Positions 49,053-62,894 of a DNA stretch of 64,000 nucleotides are shown one piece after another. The stretch is from Marisa cornuarietis. Its lineage: Eukaryota; Mollusca; Gastropoda; Architaenioglossa; Ampullariidae. The DNA is taken from contig SMMW01000577.1 of NCBI GenBank assembly GCA_004794655.1, positions 620,001 to 684,000 on the forward strand. Reading direction: 5' to 3'. A program made the translations under genes and the position numbers. The notes beneath the pieces are model-generated. The model saw only the letters and a program-made list of their open reading frames with translations, searched no databases and was not told the DNA's origin. How positions within the stretch are numbered: the stretch's first letter is position 1; every line of letters starts with the position of its first letter.

Positions 49053-52000
49053 TTACTGTGCGTCTTCCTCCAACATGTCCTCATCCTCATTGCTATTGTC
49101 CATCACATTCCCTGGTGATTTGTTCTCTGATTTAACTCTCTGCAAGTGCTCAGAGGTAGAGTCATCATCATCATCCTTCATTTCTGTAGTGACTGGGGAA
49201 TTCTGCATGCCATGAGAGGGAGGACTGTCACAGTAGGAGTCCTCTAAGCCAAGTCCTACACGCATCCGTTTAACTTTAGCACGATGATTTTTGAACCAAA
49301 GCTGCACATTTTTGGGTTCAAGTTTGGGGAATTTCTGGCGATATTCTGCAGCATTCAAAGCTTCAGTGTATTTGTCAATCATGTAAGCTGAGGGATGGGT
49401 GTCTTCCATAAACCATTTCTCAAGTTTGGGGATTTCTGTCAAGGGGTCAATAAAAACACGAGTGCGCCGTTTTCGTGGTTCTGATGATCTGCTGTGGGGA
49501 TGTGGTGCTGAGATAGGAGGATGAGGAGCTGGCTGAATAGGAATGCTGTGGTTAGGGTTAGTGTGATGACTTCCATTAGTGCTGTTAGATATAGCTGCAT
49601 TATTAGGACCGACACCAGGCAGACGAGCGGAACTGTTCAGTGCAGCCACCATTGCAGCTGTTGCTGCTACAGAAGGTTGGCTGTGGTGGGAGGGTGGAGG
49701 GGGATAAAAGCGAGGGGCCATCTGGTAGTACATGGCTAGCTGATGGGGCAGCTGGGGGATATGAAGAGGCTGAGACATCTGTGCAAGTGAGAGAGCTGCC
49801 ATGTTGGCTGTGGAAGACACGGTCGATGAGCCTAACCCTGCAACACTAATGTCCACTGGAAAGTCTCCTCTGCCACGAATATAGTCAACATCGTCATCAT
49901 CATCTTGGATCCGCAGACGGCTCCCCATGCTGTCATCTGTGTTCACTGAATCATCATCACCCTCATCCGACATCTGTTCTTCTTTCACTGTGTCAGGGAG
50001 GTGATTCTTGTCAATCCTGTCTGGGTTGTCTTTTACATCAGCATAGTGCTTTTGAAGGAGCTTCCTGTCATCATGATGGCCATTAGTCCTTGATTCCTTG
50101 GATGTCTGGCTGCTCATCTTTTTGGACGACAGGTTTTCTGGAAAGACAGTCATGCCGTTACATGGTGAGAGACTCTTGACATCCAAGTCCTCTTCCAGGC
50201 CATTAAGTTTTGACATGTAAGCGCTTCTTCTGGGAAGGCTCTTTGAACTTGGTGTCACAGAACCATTTCTGGTGATCGGGTCATTTTCACCACAATTCTC
50301 TGAAAGTCCTCCATCTTTGCTCCTACTTGCTACAGATCTAGAGTCTGTCTGACTATGAGGGGATGGGTCCTTTTTTGGCTTCTTCAAAGACAAATCACAA
50401 GGTTCATCATAGGATTCTGCCAGGGAGTCAGCCGAGCTGCCCAGTAAATGGTGCGTGTGAGGTGTATGGGGGGAATGATATGGAAAAGGGATGACATAGA
50501 CAGCATTTTTATTGGGCAGATATGGGACTGCTGGGGATTCTGGCTGAGAACTGCCAGTCGTCATGGAAGAATTGTTAATTTCTGTACCTTCCTCATTTTC
50601 AAAAGAATCGTCCAAGACCTTGTTGGCACGTCTTTGTGCAGCCCGTGCATTTTTAAACCAGTAAATTATGTTTGTGAGGTCAAGAGGTCGTCGACCCTTG
50701 CGTGATTCCAGGCTGTTCAGTTCATTCATGTAGCGCACCATCTGTTCTCTGGTGGGATGCTGATTGTCATGAAACCACTTCTGCAAACGAGGTATTTCAT
50801 GTTCAGGGTCAAATGATGTGCGTATTCGTGTTTTGTTTGGAGTCAGAATGGAGCCCCCCTGCAAATGAGGCTGAGAGACAGGCTGCTGCTGCTGCTGCTG
50901 TACAGACTGCCTAGAGCTATTTGCTGACAACTGGAGCGAAAACGGATTAGATGAAGATGATGTTGGAGAAGGCAACGATGAAGAGCTTGTAACCTGAGTG
51001 GTAGGCTTTGAATCCATGACCGGGGATAGAGAATGACCATCATCGTCAATTTTTGTGGATGATGTCTTTTCCATTCTGTTGCTGTTTTTGACTTCCTGTG
51101 GTGAATTATGAAGCGACACAGGGTTGCCACCAGTAGATTTCTTATTCTTTTTTATTTGACTGTTGTACCATGAGTCAAATGCTGCTCTCAAGTCTTCTGA
51201 AACATTAGCTGAAGCTTCTCCTTTTGAGATTGACATCAAGAGCTTCTGCAATGAAAAGAACAAGTGACTAATTGACAATGTCAGCAATACTTCCTCTTTG
51301 TTGTAAAGGCAAGGCACATGAAAATATACATCTAAACTGGGTTTTTAAAGCACATTTGACCTACATCAGCCCTAAGAAGATGACAGAACAATGGTAAAAG
51401 ATAATGAAGAAACTTTCAAGCAAGGATGAAGTACACATACTACAATAATATTGAAAGTAACATTGAAAAATGTGTACACAATTGTTTGCACATATACATT
51501 TAAGCCTGTAAGTTTCAGGTCTCTTAGCTGATGAGGAAGAGGGATGGTTACCATAAAACAACTTCATTTTATTCTTTCCCCATTTATTTATGTTTTACAA
51601 GTAAAGATATCAGCTTATCTGCTGTTAAAGTGATTATGCCACAAAAATAATACTGAGTGGGGTGATAATATACATTTATCTTCACCCTCACAGCAAAATC
51701 AGGGAGATGTAAATACTATATTGAAGGATATATGCACCACTGTTAGCAGAGGGTGCTAGCAGGTCCCTTTGTGTCGTGGGCTCAGCAGTACGAAGTGTTT
51801 ATGAATAAAAAAAGAACACAGCTTTCCCAAGATATTTCACTTGGTCTGCTAAGTCTGCAGACAATTGGTAACTAGCATCTGCATTATGTTATAGCAAACA
51901 TTTAAAACTACTTATTACTTTCACTTTTGGCTTTCATGCATAAGTGGCTGTCTCTATCAATCGCTTATGATTAGGACAAGAAATTCTTCTTCTTCTCAGC

Positions 52001-55000
52001 ATATGCATGTGTTGGGAATAGGTGTACACATGCAAACATGCATAAGTGTGTATATGGACAGACAAGCACACATTTCACTTATTAAAACAATGAAACCTGT
52101 AATTTAAAATTTTAATAAGACCAACCTTTTGTTTACACTGACCTTCTCAATGGGACACCCTGACTCAATAAGTAGTGAGTGTGACTGTGTCAGAAGCAAC
52201 TGCAACAACTTTTCTTTCATCTCCTCTGCTGAGCTCAGCTTGGGCTGACTGCAACGAGCAAAAGACTACATCACGAGTCGTTCATCACGACCAACCGCTC
52301 GGACCTATTCACCGACGGTAAAAGTTCATAACGTACATTCTGGGCTATGTAGCACAGGTGGGATTTAAAAAAGAGACTGACTTCCAGAGATTGTATACAA
52401 CATTCCAGTCTGTAGTAATCTGGAAAGGAATGGAAGTCTGCCAGTTTTATACTCAAGATTTTATTTTAAATTGTACATGGAAGATCTTTTACTAATTTTG
52501 TGAACCATATTTCAGACAAAGGACTTGCATTCCTTAGGCCATGTGAGGTGAACCACTGACACCTGTACATGTCGAATGACCACATCAATGGCCCTTATGG
52601 TCCACTCTTAACAGCATTAAACTGAAATACATGTAGAAGGAACGACATATGGTATGTTAAATGTCTTTATCTGCTTGTTTAATCACAACAGTGCTGAATT
52701 GTTGATTCACTTTCAAACTGCATGGCTCTTGAGGCTATCATCATCATGTTTTAGTATTCTACTTGCTCAAAATGTTAAAATGTGCTCAGATGAAATGTGT
52801 ATGAATTGTGTTGATCGCATTTAGTCATGTGTATTACCTCCATGATGCAAGTTAAATTTTATCAACCTACATAATCAAATTCTTCAATAGCATTTCTTTC
52901 AACTCCTATATGCCTACAAGGCGGATTTCTCTTCATAAAAACACTGTTTACAGTGTCTTCTAGGAAGATGTTTCAAACACAGCGCAACAAAATTCTTATA
53001 ATCTTGTGTGGGAATATAAACATGTCCAAAGAAACTTAGTCCATAATAGTCTTGTGAGAGTAAAGGACTTCGAAGAGAGCAGATAACCAAGGGAACAGTA
53101 GAAAAGCAAAAGTGGCTAATGATGGAAAGGTAACAGACTGGGTAAAAGCATGTAGCAAACATGCGTGCATGCAGAAAATGAAGTCAATGATAAAGGAAAT
53201 GTGGAAAAGGTGCTCTGAAGATGTTTGAAATACATTGAATTTTGCAATCTTTTACATTCTGTCACAATTATATTAAAAATAAATGAAATCTATGTGCATT
53301 CCCAAAATCTGGGTGAATCTCTCCCCCTCCCCTCCACAGTTCCTTCCATTCTTGAGATAGCCTGTAAACATCACCATGCACAGAAAGAGGTCGACAACAC
53401 AAACATTGTATATGGACATGATTACCTTCCAAAGGCTTTAGCCAATTAGAAAGCTCAGACCATATGTTAATTAGGAGTATCTGTTGACAAATGCAATGTC
53501 ATGAGTTTGACCTCTTTTTGAGTGTATCTTGCAAACAGAAGAAGGTGTTCACCTGATGTCTGGGAAATTTTATCTTCTGCAACCAGGTTTAACCAGCCAC
53601 TAGAAAAATGCATCCGAATAGATGTTTAAATAAAAATTTAGGGTAGAATGAGAAAGAGCTACTCCCAAACTTTGCAAATGTTTATGAATAATATTCACAA
53701 GAAAGTGTCATCAGATTACCCATGAATTCCAGTCATTATGAATATGTGTATTCTGACAGCAAATCCCATCTAAATTTCTTCTTACTGATTGTAATATTTG
53801 TTCTTGTTAAAGACTGCTATTTATACACCTGAGGATTTTGTAAAATGAAAAATATTAAAATAATGTGCATGGCAAGATAAGCAGTTGCAGTGTAGGTTAA
53901 GATATTCTTGAGGGGGGTGGAAGGATACAAGAGATGCCTGAAGCATGATGACCTCACGGAACAGTCAGGTGCCAATCACATACACACGTGAAAAAGAATT
54001 TTGCAGAGTTCTTTTTGCATGTCAGGACAGGGTGGGGCTGGTTGAGTGCTAGCACAAGCACATGTGCATACACACACTCACACACATGTGCACATGCGAA
54101 CATAAGTTACTGCAGATGTGAAAATCTGAACATGTTGATATGAGATTTGTGTATGCCTCATTCCTCAACATTTGTTTCATTTTAGCACCTATTGAAGTAA
54201 ACCAGTGTCTAGCCATTTTAAGAAAATGGTCACTATGGCATACATTCAAGAGAAGCCATAAAACATAAAAACTGGTAATTATAATAATAAAATATCAAAA
54301 CTTACAATTTTATTTCTATGGCCAACAAGCAGACAGATTATTTCTGTTAAATGACTGAACAAAAGTTTTCAATGGACCATGGACACTGAAGACCCTCACC
54401 CCATCCTGAACAAAAATGAAATGAATAACAATGGTCACAAAGTAAGAATACTGTGTGCAGTAAACAGAAGCTTAGGCAGCACAAAACCCCTTACCTTGAC
54501 AGTCGGATTCGCAGAGTCGCTGAGTTGGTCAATTCACCAAGGATGTCATCAACTGTTGATAATTTGTTATCCGTAATGATGTCAAACCCTAGTGGCTTCC
54601 AGTTTTTCAGCTGTATTGCACCTAGCAAGAGAAATGGAAAACATTTAGGGGATTATAAAGAAAATTTTGCTCAGAAAACTGCTGATAACACAACTCTTTC
54701 TGATTAAACTCCTCTTAATTACAGTTATTTGCTCTTTACTCAAGAACCTGAGAAATTTCCTAAATTTATGCATACATTAAGTAAATTTCAGCATTTCTTA
54801 ACACATAAATTCACTCCTATGGAATCATATACATTAGCATAAGTGTGGCATGCACATATAGGTATGCAAACTTCTATGTATATGATTACTAACCTACCTG
54901 TATGAAGAGACAAATGAAAATAACAAGAAAAGAGTTCTTTTCACCTTCATGTTAATTTCATTTTATACTTAAGACAAATGCACATTGAATTATTTGAGTT

Positions 55001-55325
55001 TTGATGCCATTCCTAATTTATTACTTTATATAAAAATAATTTCTCACAAATGCAGAAAATTATCATCACTGCAGGACTACAAGTGTAAGTGTGCGCTCAA
55101 AAGAGATAGGCATCACACCTTTAGCATTCATGGCGTCCACCGCTGTGTAGCCGAGCTTGACAAGGGCTGTCCGAACAAGGTCACGCAGGGGTGTGGTCGC
55201 TGGCAAGATTGCGTAGCTGTCCAACTCAACAGCACAGACATCACAAGGAGAGCTAGAAGCATTTTCAAAGTTGACAGCTCCATTCATCTGTTCTATTATG
55301 CAGTGAATAGGAAGTGACCTATTAC
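49053..55325 (-). CDS. dve: Dve (defective proventriculus) homologue: CMP domain, CUTL-like region and two atypical homeodomains
   Basis: Four exons on the minus strand: 55325-55119, 54621-54495, 52248-52143 and 51245-49053, with joining phases. They give 876 complete codons. The start codon is not among them, because the first exon is entered in mid-codon. Exons 55325 and 54621 encode the ubiquitin-like CMP domain (LPIHCIIEQMNGAVNFEN, YAILPATTPLRDLVRTAL, KLGYTAVDAMNAKG, IQLKNWKPLGFD). Exon 52248 and the start of the last exon make a CUTL-like helical region. Homeodomain 1 is at about 50837-50628 (SFDPEHEIPRLQKWF ... IIYWFKNARAAQRR). Homeodomain 2 is at about 49481-49260 (VFIDPLTEIPKLEKWF ... 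VQLWFKNHRAKVKR). Both exceed 60 residues, with the extra length before helix 3. Between them are a CtBP-type PCDLSLK (50402-50382) and SUMO-type VKEE; VKSE and an acidic tail follow. Known role: a SATB-related regulator of gut and eye development in flies and of the mitochondrial stress response in worms. Confidence 0.92.
53366..53535. mobile_element. MITE-like element, copy 2, in a dve intron
   Basis: The left end aaacatcaccatgcacagaa (then agaggtc) pairs inverted with gacctcttttTG near 53509-53520. The interior shares agccaatt.gaaagctc.gaccatatgttaa.tagg with 38407-38560. It lies in the intron between exons 54621-54495 and 52248-52143, so it spread within the locus or from elsewhere. Confidence 0.6.
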
Positions 55326-56656
55326 CTGAAATTAAAAATGCAGTAACGAGTAAACTTACAGACCATATGGCCTCATTCAGAAACATACAGTAGCATTTAA
55401 ACAAGTACGTCATTAACCTTCATGAAGTTTGGTTGAAAGACAGTTCTGACATTCTGGAATTTTCCCCACTTTGACTTATCTATGGCATGTAGGGGGAACT
55501 GCAGTACTGTTTACAAAGGACTCAGTATTCAGTTAATGCATTTTCTAGTCTTCTTTAATCAAAATCAGTATTAATGGTTTATTGGAGCACAACTGAAAGA
55601 CATTTTAAAATGCTATACTTTACTTGTTTATAGAGTTAAAAGTGACAAAAGAAACTGTTAAAATCAATCAATACAATGTCTCTTTGTTCTAGCAAATATA
55701 TCTGAGGACCTTGTTTGCCAAAGCCACAACTTCCATTTGCTAATGTGTCTGCAGTCTGATATATATAATAGCCTCTCCATGCTACTGTTAGATGCACAAT
55801 CCACATTGGAGGTAATGAAGATCATGACATTTGCACATCAAAAAAAGAAAAATGTACACATACACACACATCTACATTTTGCCTTTTGGAAAAAAAAATC
55901 ATGTGAATAAACAGCTCTGTGCATTAGCAAGAATGCTGGCAAGTAGGTAAACTACCTGATGTACAAGATCACTTTAAAAGAGCTTCCTTTATTATTATTA
56001 TTATTCATGTGCATTCTTTAATTTATTTATTTCTATATTGTACAGTGTGTTTTTACTGACTGCAGAGGGAGATGAAAAACTTTTTAAATTTACATTTTGC
56101 TGATGACAAAATACAGATGGACTTAATTTGTATGTCAGATTTCTATATAACATAAAACATTTGACAGAATCACGTTTTTACAGTAAGCATAGAGAGGTTT
56201 CTAAGTAAATTTGGTGAAAGAGTAAATTATACACAGTAAGACATGGCAGAATGATAAGTATGTATGAGCAGAAGCTGCTACATGTCAGCATTCTGAAATA
56301 TCTATATGCCAAAGACATTATCTGTGCTGCCTCTATCCACAGGATACCTCTCTCTCTCTCTATATATATATATCAACAGTAAAGCTTAAGGTGCAAAAAG
56401 GTATGTAAAGTTAGTCTCTGATGAAATGGTAGGCTAATGATGTTTTAAGCCATAAGAAAGCACTTTTTAAAACGTGATGTGCAGCTTTTTTTTTTTTACA
56501 GGATTACAATCAATTTGGGGAGGAAAATGTGCAAGAAAATGTAAAAAATAAAATGATGGGTCAAAGATGGAGAAAAAAAAAAAAGAAAACTGTACAAAGA
56601 AAGCAGCTTTAAGAAAACAAAATGGAAAGAAAAAAACCCCAAGAGGACGAACTTAC

Positions 56657-56717
56657 TTTTAAGAATCACAATAGCATGCCATTTTTCATCATTTGTTTTT
56701 AGCAGATAGTACTTATC
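56657..56717 (-). CDS. Candidate upstream exon of dve (speculative)
   Basis: On the minus strand, CAG precedes a 61-bp open stretch coding DKYYLLKTNDEKWHAIVILK and then one base, followed by a strong donor AAAA|GTAAGT at 56656. The phase (1) is what the next dve exon at 55325 needs, giving ILKSNRSLPIHC. The acceptor is weak (little pyrimidine), no start codon is in frame, and the peptide is not recognised. Chance is a real possibility. Confidence 0.2.
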
Positions 56718-58353
56718 CTGGCAATGCCAACCTAGTTAAGCCCACAAACAGCTCCTCCTGCAGTTCTTTGGTTTAAACAAACAAAAAAACCCCCAAAGAG
56801 TTAAGACTTCAAGAATAATGGTGGCTGAGCGGGGAGGAGGAGAAAAAAGAATTAAAAAAGGATGGAATTTGAACGACTTTCAAATCCCTGCTTGTCTGCC
56901 TGAATAATGCAGAAGTACAACTTGTGTTTGCTTCAGGACTTTTTTCCATCTTTTACTGTCGGGAAAACACATACAGGCATGTATATATGTGAGTGAGGGA
57001 AAGAGAGAGAGACAGACAGACCAGACAGTGAGAAAGAGAGAGCAAGCGAGAGATGCCAGTTCACACTAATATAAGAACATTTAGGCCGATAAGGGCATTG
57101 TCGGATAATAACTAAAGGCACAGTTGGGAAAGAAAGGGTGACTTGTAAGCCGTTTCCAGTTTATAAATATATGGCAGCTGGGAGAGCCAGATGCGATTAA
57201 AAGACCCTGTTGCCAGGGCAGTTTAGGATTAGGGACCAGCTCATCCCCTAAGCTCATTTCACCTGCACGGGTCTTACTGACAGGGAGGGAGTGGGTGGAG
57301 GGAACAGCCAGCAAAAGTCAGGGGGTGGTAAGAGGCTCTGCAGGGGGGAAGGGGATTTTCAATACCCTCCCTGTCTCCACAGCAAGCTCCTGAAAGACAA
57401 ACTCACACTGCTATGACACTTTTTCCCCTTTCTCTCTTTCTCTCTCTTTCTCTGCTAGCCACCAGGACATTATCTAGTATGCAGGCACATGAAGTGTTCA
57501 AGAAAACATTTCTAAAGCACAGTACTTGGCATTGGCATTGATAGATGTGGTACTCAGTGGCAAGTTATTGATGTGGAAATAAGTTTTAACAGCTGATGAT
57601 TGCACAACTTGCAGTCCTACAGATTTACCATAAAACAAAATGATACAGTTTATAGGAAAACAATTATTTTGGTATTTTTCATGTCTTCCAATACAGCCAC
57701 ATTTCCTATAATTATTTTCTTCTCTAACAATTCCAAGATCATAATTCACTTTCTTTTTTAAACTCTCTCTTACTCGCAATCCTTTCCCAACACACACATA
57801 CACAAAGAGCGAGACAGAAAAAGAATGAGGGACAGGCGAGGGTTTGGAAAGGAAGAGAAAATCAGTACTAAATGAATGATACAGAACTGTACACAGCTCA
57901 CAACTGTTCTGAATTGTTAAGTCTGCATCAGACCTAAGATGGGTGGAGATGTGGTGAAAAGTCATAAAAAAGAGACCGGGAAGAAGCTAGGGATGGAAAA
58001 ACATCCGCAGAAAACACTGATTGACAGAGAAACTCTTTGGCGGTTAATAGGATTGGATCATGAAGCGGTTATCTCCCTTATTTCAAATTGCCATGATAAT
58101 CCCCCTTGAGTCGGCCTGTAATGAGCCGTACAGTCCGCTCGCTCTCTAATGCCGCAATTATTACATTTTATCCGACGCCGCTTCTGAATTTGCAAAGACT
58201 TATCCGGTCTTAAGACCCAGGATTTATTTCTCATTTCGCAAGTTCCAAAAACTTCTCTAAACCATTGGAAAACAAATATTTGCACAAGATACCGGGCCAC
58301 TAGGGCTCTTGATCGCCCTACCTATCAAAGGAAAGTCTGTCTGAAACCGGGCC

Positions 58354-58398
58354 TGAGCGAGCGAGCGCGAGCGAGAGAGAGAGAGAGGGCGGGGGAAG
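58354..58398. repeat. GAGA-rich tract
   Basis: gagcgagcgagcgcgagcga is followed by an (ag)n run, then G-rich sequence. It lies in the GC-richer zone upstream of dve. Such tracts occur at animal promoters, but nothing else here proves one. Confidence 0.6.
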
Positions 58399-59479
58399 AG
58401 AGGGAGGCAGGAAAAAGGAAGGGACGTCGAAGACAGAGCGAGGGAGAGGGTTGGGGTAAAAAAAAAACATACAAAAAAAAAAAAAAGACTCGCGTTCTTT
58501 TAGCTGGCTTGCGAATGCTGATTTGAAATTCTGACGTTTGAGGGGCGCACTGATCCTAGGAATTTGAAACAAGGGCAAGAATGAGAGGATTAGACCTGGT
58601 GTATGGGCAGTTTCGGGCTGTTCAAGCACTCTGGCGCGGTAAGACGTGCCGGGTCTGCGCGGTGCAGGGACGGGACGGGACGGGAGGGGTGCAGGAGGGG
58701 AAGACATCTCTCCAGCGCCTGGACAGGAGCTCAGACGCGCACACGCACACCACGGACATCCTTGCATAATGCACTCACACGCCACTCAGAAGAATTTGTT
58801 TTAAACTTTGCAAGAAGTTTCTAGAATAAAAGGTGGTTGCCCAAACTTTACCAAACCAATCTATCCGCCATTAAGACACAAAACTTCAGATACAAACCAA
58901 TGAACATTTAAAATAAAATTGAATAAAGCGAAAACCAGCGATTTATCCTCTCCCGTTCCCGTTTTACCGAAGAAAATTAATATTCTGAAGATCTTCACTG
59001 TAACCTGCACGAAGTGGGGGTTGGGGGGCTGGGGGAGGGCAAGGGATGCAGCGAGGAAGAAACCACATGTGCGTTAACATTAGAACGGATGGCACTGGCA
59101 CCCGCAGGTACAAAGGTAGAAGGTTGTCGCACACCTTCACGACTATCCTATCCTCACTATGCTGCGCAGCGCCCAGGCTTTGCCTGATAATTGCGTCAAC
59201 CCACGGCGCTCCCTGTTGCCAGGGCAACGATGCATCAGGACAAAGAGACAGAACTGTGCGTGACTGACAGGGGCAGAGGCTGCGGTGCCACTTTGCCACA
59301 GCGACAGCGCAGGTAGGGAAAGGTAGATAAAACCAGACCCACACTGCTGATTCAACGTTAAGAAAGATGCTGATGTCATGTCAAATAATGCGAGGAAACC
59401 AAGACTCAAAGACCAGCTAGAGAGCGCAGACAGACAGATGACTAGGTGGGCAGGATGGTAGAAAGCTCGTAACCAACCT

Positions 59480-59480
59480 G

Positions 59481-59520
<40 letters not shown>
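59480..59520. repeat. (CA)n microsatellite
   Basis: An uninterrupted run of about 20 CA units. Minus-strand frames across it give meaningless Cys-Val repeats. Confidence 0.95.
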
Positions 59521-59522
<2 letters not shown>

Positions 59523-62500
59523 CTGGCGGCTTTATATTGAAATGTGCCTGCGTGCAAGCAAGCGCGTGTGTGTGTGAGAAAGCGGTGAGCGTGGGAGACT
59601 AAAGAATGCAGGAAAGGACAACATTTATCAAGATAAAAATAAAATCGCACAAGCTGTCACTCACAGCGTGTTAGAGTCAATGAAAGCAAGCAGAGCCTCT
59701 CATTACATCTGGACGTGCCAGCATTCTGACCCGTGAAGCAAGAAGGTCATACCGATCACGTGATCTCTATCTGGAGATCTTCACGCCGCACAAGATATGT
59801 AGACGTCACCACTGCTTCACAAATATAAAACAAATGCATCCTATGTCAATAAGCCTCATTCCGAAAAAAAAGTTTAGGATTGTCTTCACTGTGACAAGCC
59901 TTTATGTTTAGAACTACAGGCACACACCCACCCAAACAATTCACTACGAAATTAATGCGTAAAGAAGGGTAACTAGAGTAGTACAGATCCCCCCTCACTT
60001 GTCCTCCCCAACCCATTTTATGCAACGCTTACATATTCCTACACGCCGAGCGATTTCGCATTGAGCGAGGTTTAAGTTTCATGGCAGGCCAGTGACAAAC
60101 AAGTAACAACAGGACATTATTCCTTACGTCTGAAGCAACCGAATCCACCGACCTTCCACTAGACAAAGGCACGTTCTGCAGAGTCACTGGCGATAAACTT
60201 TAAACAGGGCTTAACTGTTTCACACTTGAGGCCGTCTTCTGCTGGGATCGTGTCTCGAGGAAACACGCTTACGGTACAAGCAAGCCCTTCGCCGCAGTTC
60301 TTAACAAGGGAACAAGATCACGCGCATCGGGATATGCGTACTTCTGAAGCGGATCAAAGCAGGCAACCAGTGGGACTTCCTCACGTAACTGACACCAATG
60401 CAAAATCTTCATTGTGGCCACTCTACCTACAGACAACTGTTGAAGTGAGCGAAGTAAGTGAAAATCACTTTACGAAACACACGCACACGCGCACACAGGG
60501 CATTTTACTTAATTTTTGCATTACCTGCCCTTAATTAACGCGACGCGTCAACGGCGAGCTGCGCTCAAGTCCTGCTACATTTCTTACCATCCTGCGTCCA
60601 CGTGGATTATGCTGCAGGTCTGGTCACCACAAGCGTATCTCCTTGTCCTTACATAAATGTACTCGTCCGATTGGTATATCCTATGAAACGGATGAACGTT
60701 TTGTGTACAGAAAGGAGACAGGAATACACTCTAGGCCAAAAGGCGAGAAAAACCACATCCAGGACAAATGCAGTCCTTCTCATATCTCGTTTTTCTCATG
60801 TCAATGCCACATAAACGCCTCAGTATATTTATATCCTGGAGTGCAGGAAACTACCAGACGAGGACTCGTCGCACAGGTACCCGGCCAGATGAAAGAAAAG
60901 CTGAGACGCACCCCCCCCCCAACAAAAAAAAAATCATAACAGAAAGTAAAGGCAATGAATGATAAAGCAACCAACCAGCCACGTCGTCCATAACGGCAAG
61001 GCGCGTGCAGCTGGAGGTGGAGCAGACGCGTGAGTGATTACGATAAGCTTAATTCAACGCTCTATGCAGCGGGCCAGTCGTAAGCTACCGGATACTCCTA
61101 CTTGCTCGCGCCGGAAGAGGCAAAGTACTTGCCAGGCGATGGAATCTGTCGCAACCGCCAGTTGAGAGGCAAGTGTTATCTAGAAATATACGCATTTCAC
61201 ACAGCTACGGACCGTGTTAGTGCCTTGTGTTTGCTGCCCTTTTATGTGAGATAATCGCCAGCAACACCATACACAGCAGACAGCGTGAAAACCAGAAGAC
61301 CAGTGCCGAGATGGACATCAGGGGAGGCGCCAGCTGAAAAAGACGCCCAGTATCGAGTCTGCTCCTGGAATGAAAGGAAAACAAATGTCTTGCTCCGGCT
61401 TAACTGACGTTCCATTTGTTTCCAGTCTTGCTGGTCGCATCACAAACTGGAACCGACAAAGATAAATAAAAATAATACACCTTAAACACGAAAACACGTT
61501 GATAAGAAATGGAAAAGTGTGTGAATGTGTGTGTGTGTTGGGCGGTAACTGATCTGTCGGTGCGCGATGCCGACAAATCACCTCCTCTCTATGTGTTCAT
61601 TAGCTGGTAGGCCAAACGTGACATCTGCGGGAATGAATCTGGACTGGAGGAGGGGTGGGGCGAACCGGGTTGGAGATCTAAAGACGGAGACGTCCTCACC
61701 TCTTGACAGTCTTAAGAGTCAAGGAAACTCCAACAAGGGACACGTGTCTTCCACCGCATCAACTTATGACAAACACCGGGAACAATCTGCATAGACACTC
61801 TCGACTTCCGTGGTCACTCGGCAGTAAATCTGCAACCACTACATGGTATGTAAAAAACAAGGGAGAGAAATAAAAAGTGCACACGAAAAAACCTAAGAGA
61901 GCTAACTTCCGTGACGCTAGTTTACAATTAGCTCTTCTGTAGTAATGGCGTGCATTCATTAAGCATAACGCCAGGAATAAGAGATAAGGAGGAGTGGGGG
62001 GGGGGAATTTGAGAAATAGTTCAGATGGAAGATACGAATGGTGGAAAAAGAGTCTGCGTAGGTTATCATCCCCCTACCTCGAGCACAAAGACAACCCAAT
62101 CTCCAAAAAAGCGTTCACTCCCTCATTCTCATAACCACATTAAGGATTGCAAGGTCCTGCCAGTGGTCAACACGCATGTCACCAACACAGTTGGTATGGC
62201 GACGTCCTTACAGTGGCAAGGCGTTCGTTACCACTAAGATTTGCCTACCTCTCAGTTCATATCACGTCTCCGTCGGAAACAGTTTCTGGATGCGACACTT
62301 GTTCACAGGGCTGGCCATCGGGTTCCTCCCCCCTCTTCCCCGGTAGACTGGCTCCTTTCCCTTTTTATTCCCAACTTTTCATACTGTAAAATCATCTTCA
62401 CGGGGAAAAGAGTTTCCTATCAACCAAACGACGATCCAACTGAAGAATATGAATGTTCACATAACACATTAACGAAACACAAATCGTCAGGAATGTAAAG

Positions 62501-62894
62501 TCACAAACACACTCTGACGGCCGCAAAAAATACTGAAAACCCACCCATATGGACTACTGGAAAACTGCAATACCACCTCGACGACCTCGGATACAGCTCC
62601 CTGTGCGGGTCGCAGATCTGCGCTCGAGAAAGAGTGACCAGCGGATCCAGCCGTGCAGCTCCTGTAACCCCTTGCTAATTGTCCACGCGGATTATCCGGC
62701 CCCAATAATCGATGACTCTCCAACCCCAGCCCGCTGGTCCGATCCCCCGGGTTGGAACCCCTCTGCCAAAAGACTGGAACTAATCCTCTAATCTTGAAGC
62801 GCAGGCCAAGCGACATTTCTGAAGGAGGCCGAGGCGAAGGTCCGCGAGCTGTTCTAGTGATAAGAGACACCATCTTTCCCATGTAGGGGAAAAG

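Noticed and set aside
58318..58785. 155-codon minus-strand frame as first exon of dve
   Set aside because: Low-complexity Ser/Pro/Leu composition from GA- and C-rich tracts. No phase-1 donor convincingly ends it.
62740..62765. tRNA B-box-like ggtccgatccc
   Set aside because: No matching A box, acceptor stem or cloverleaf could be drawn on either strand. No convincing tRNA was seen anywhere in the window.
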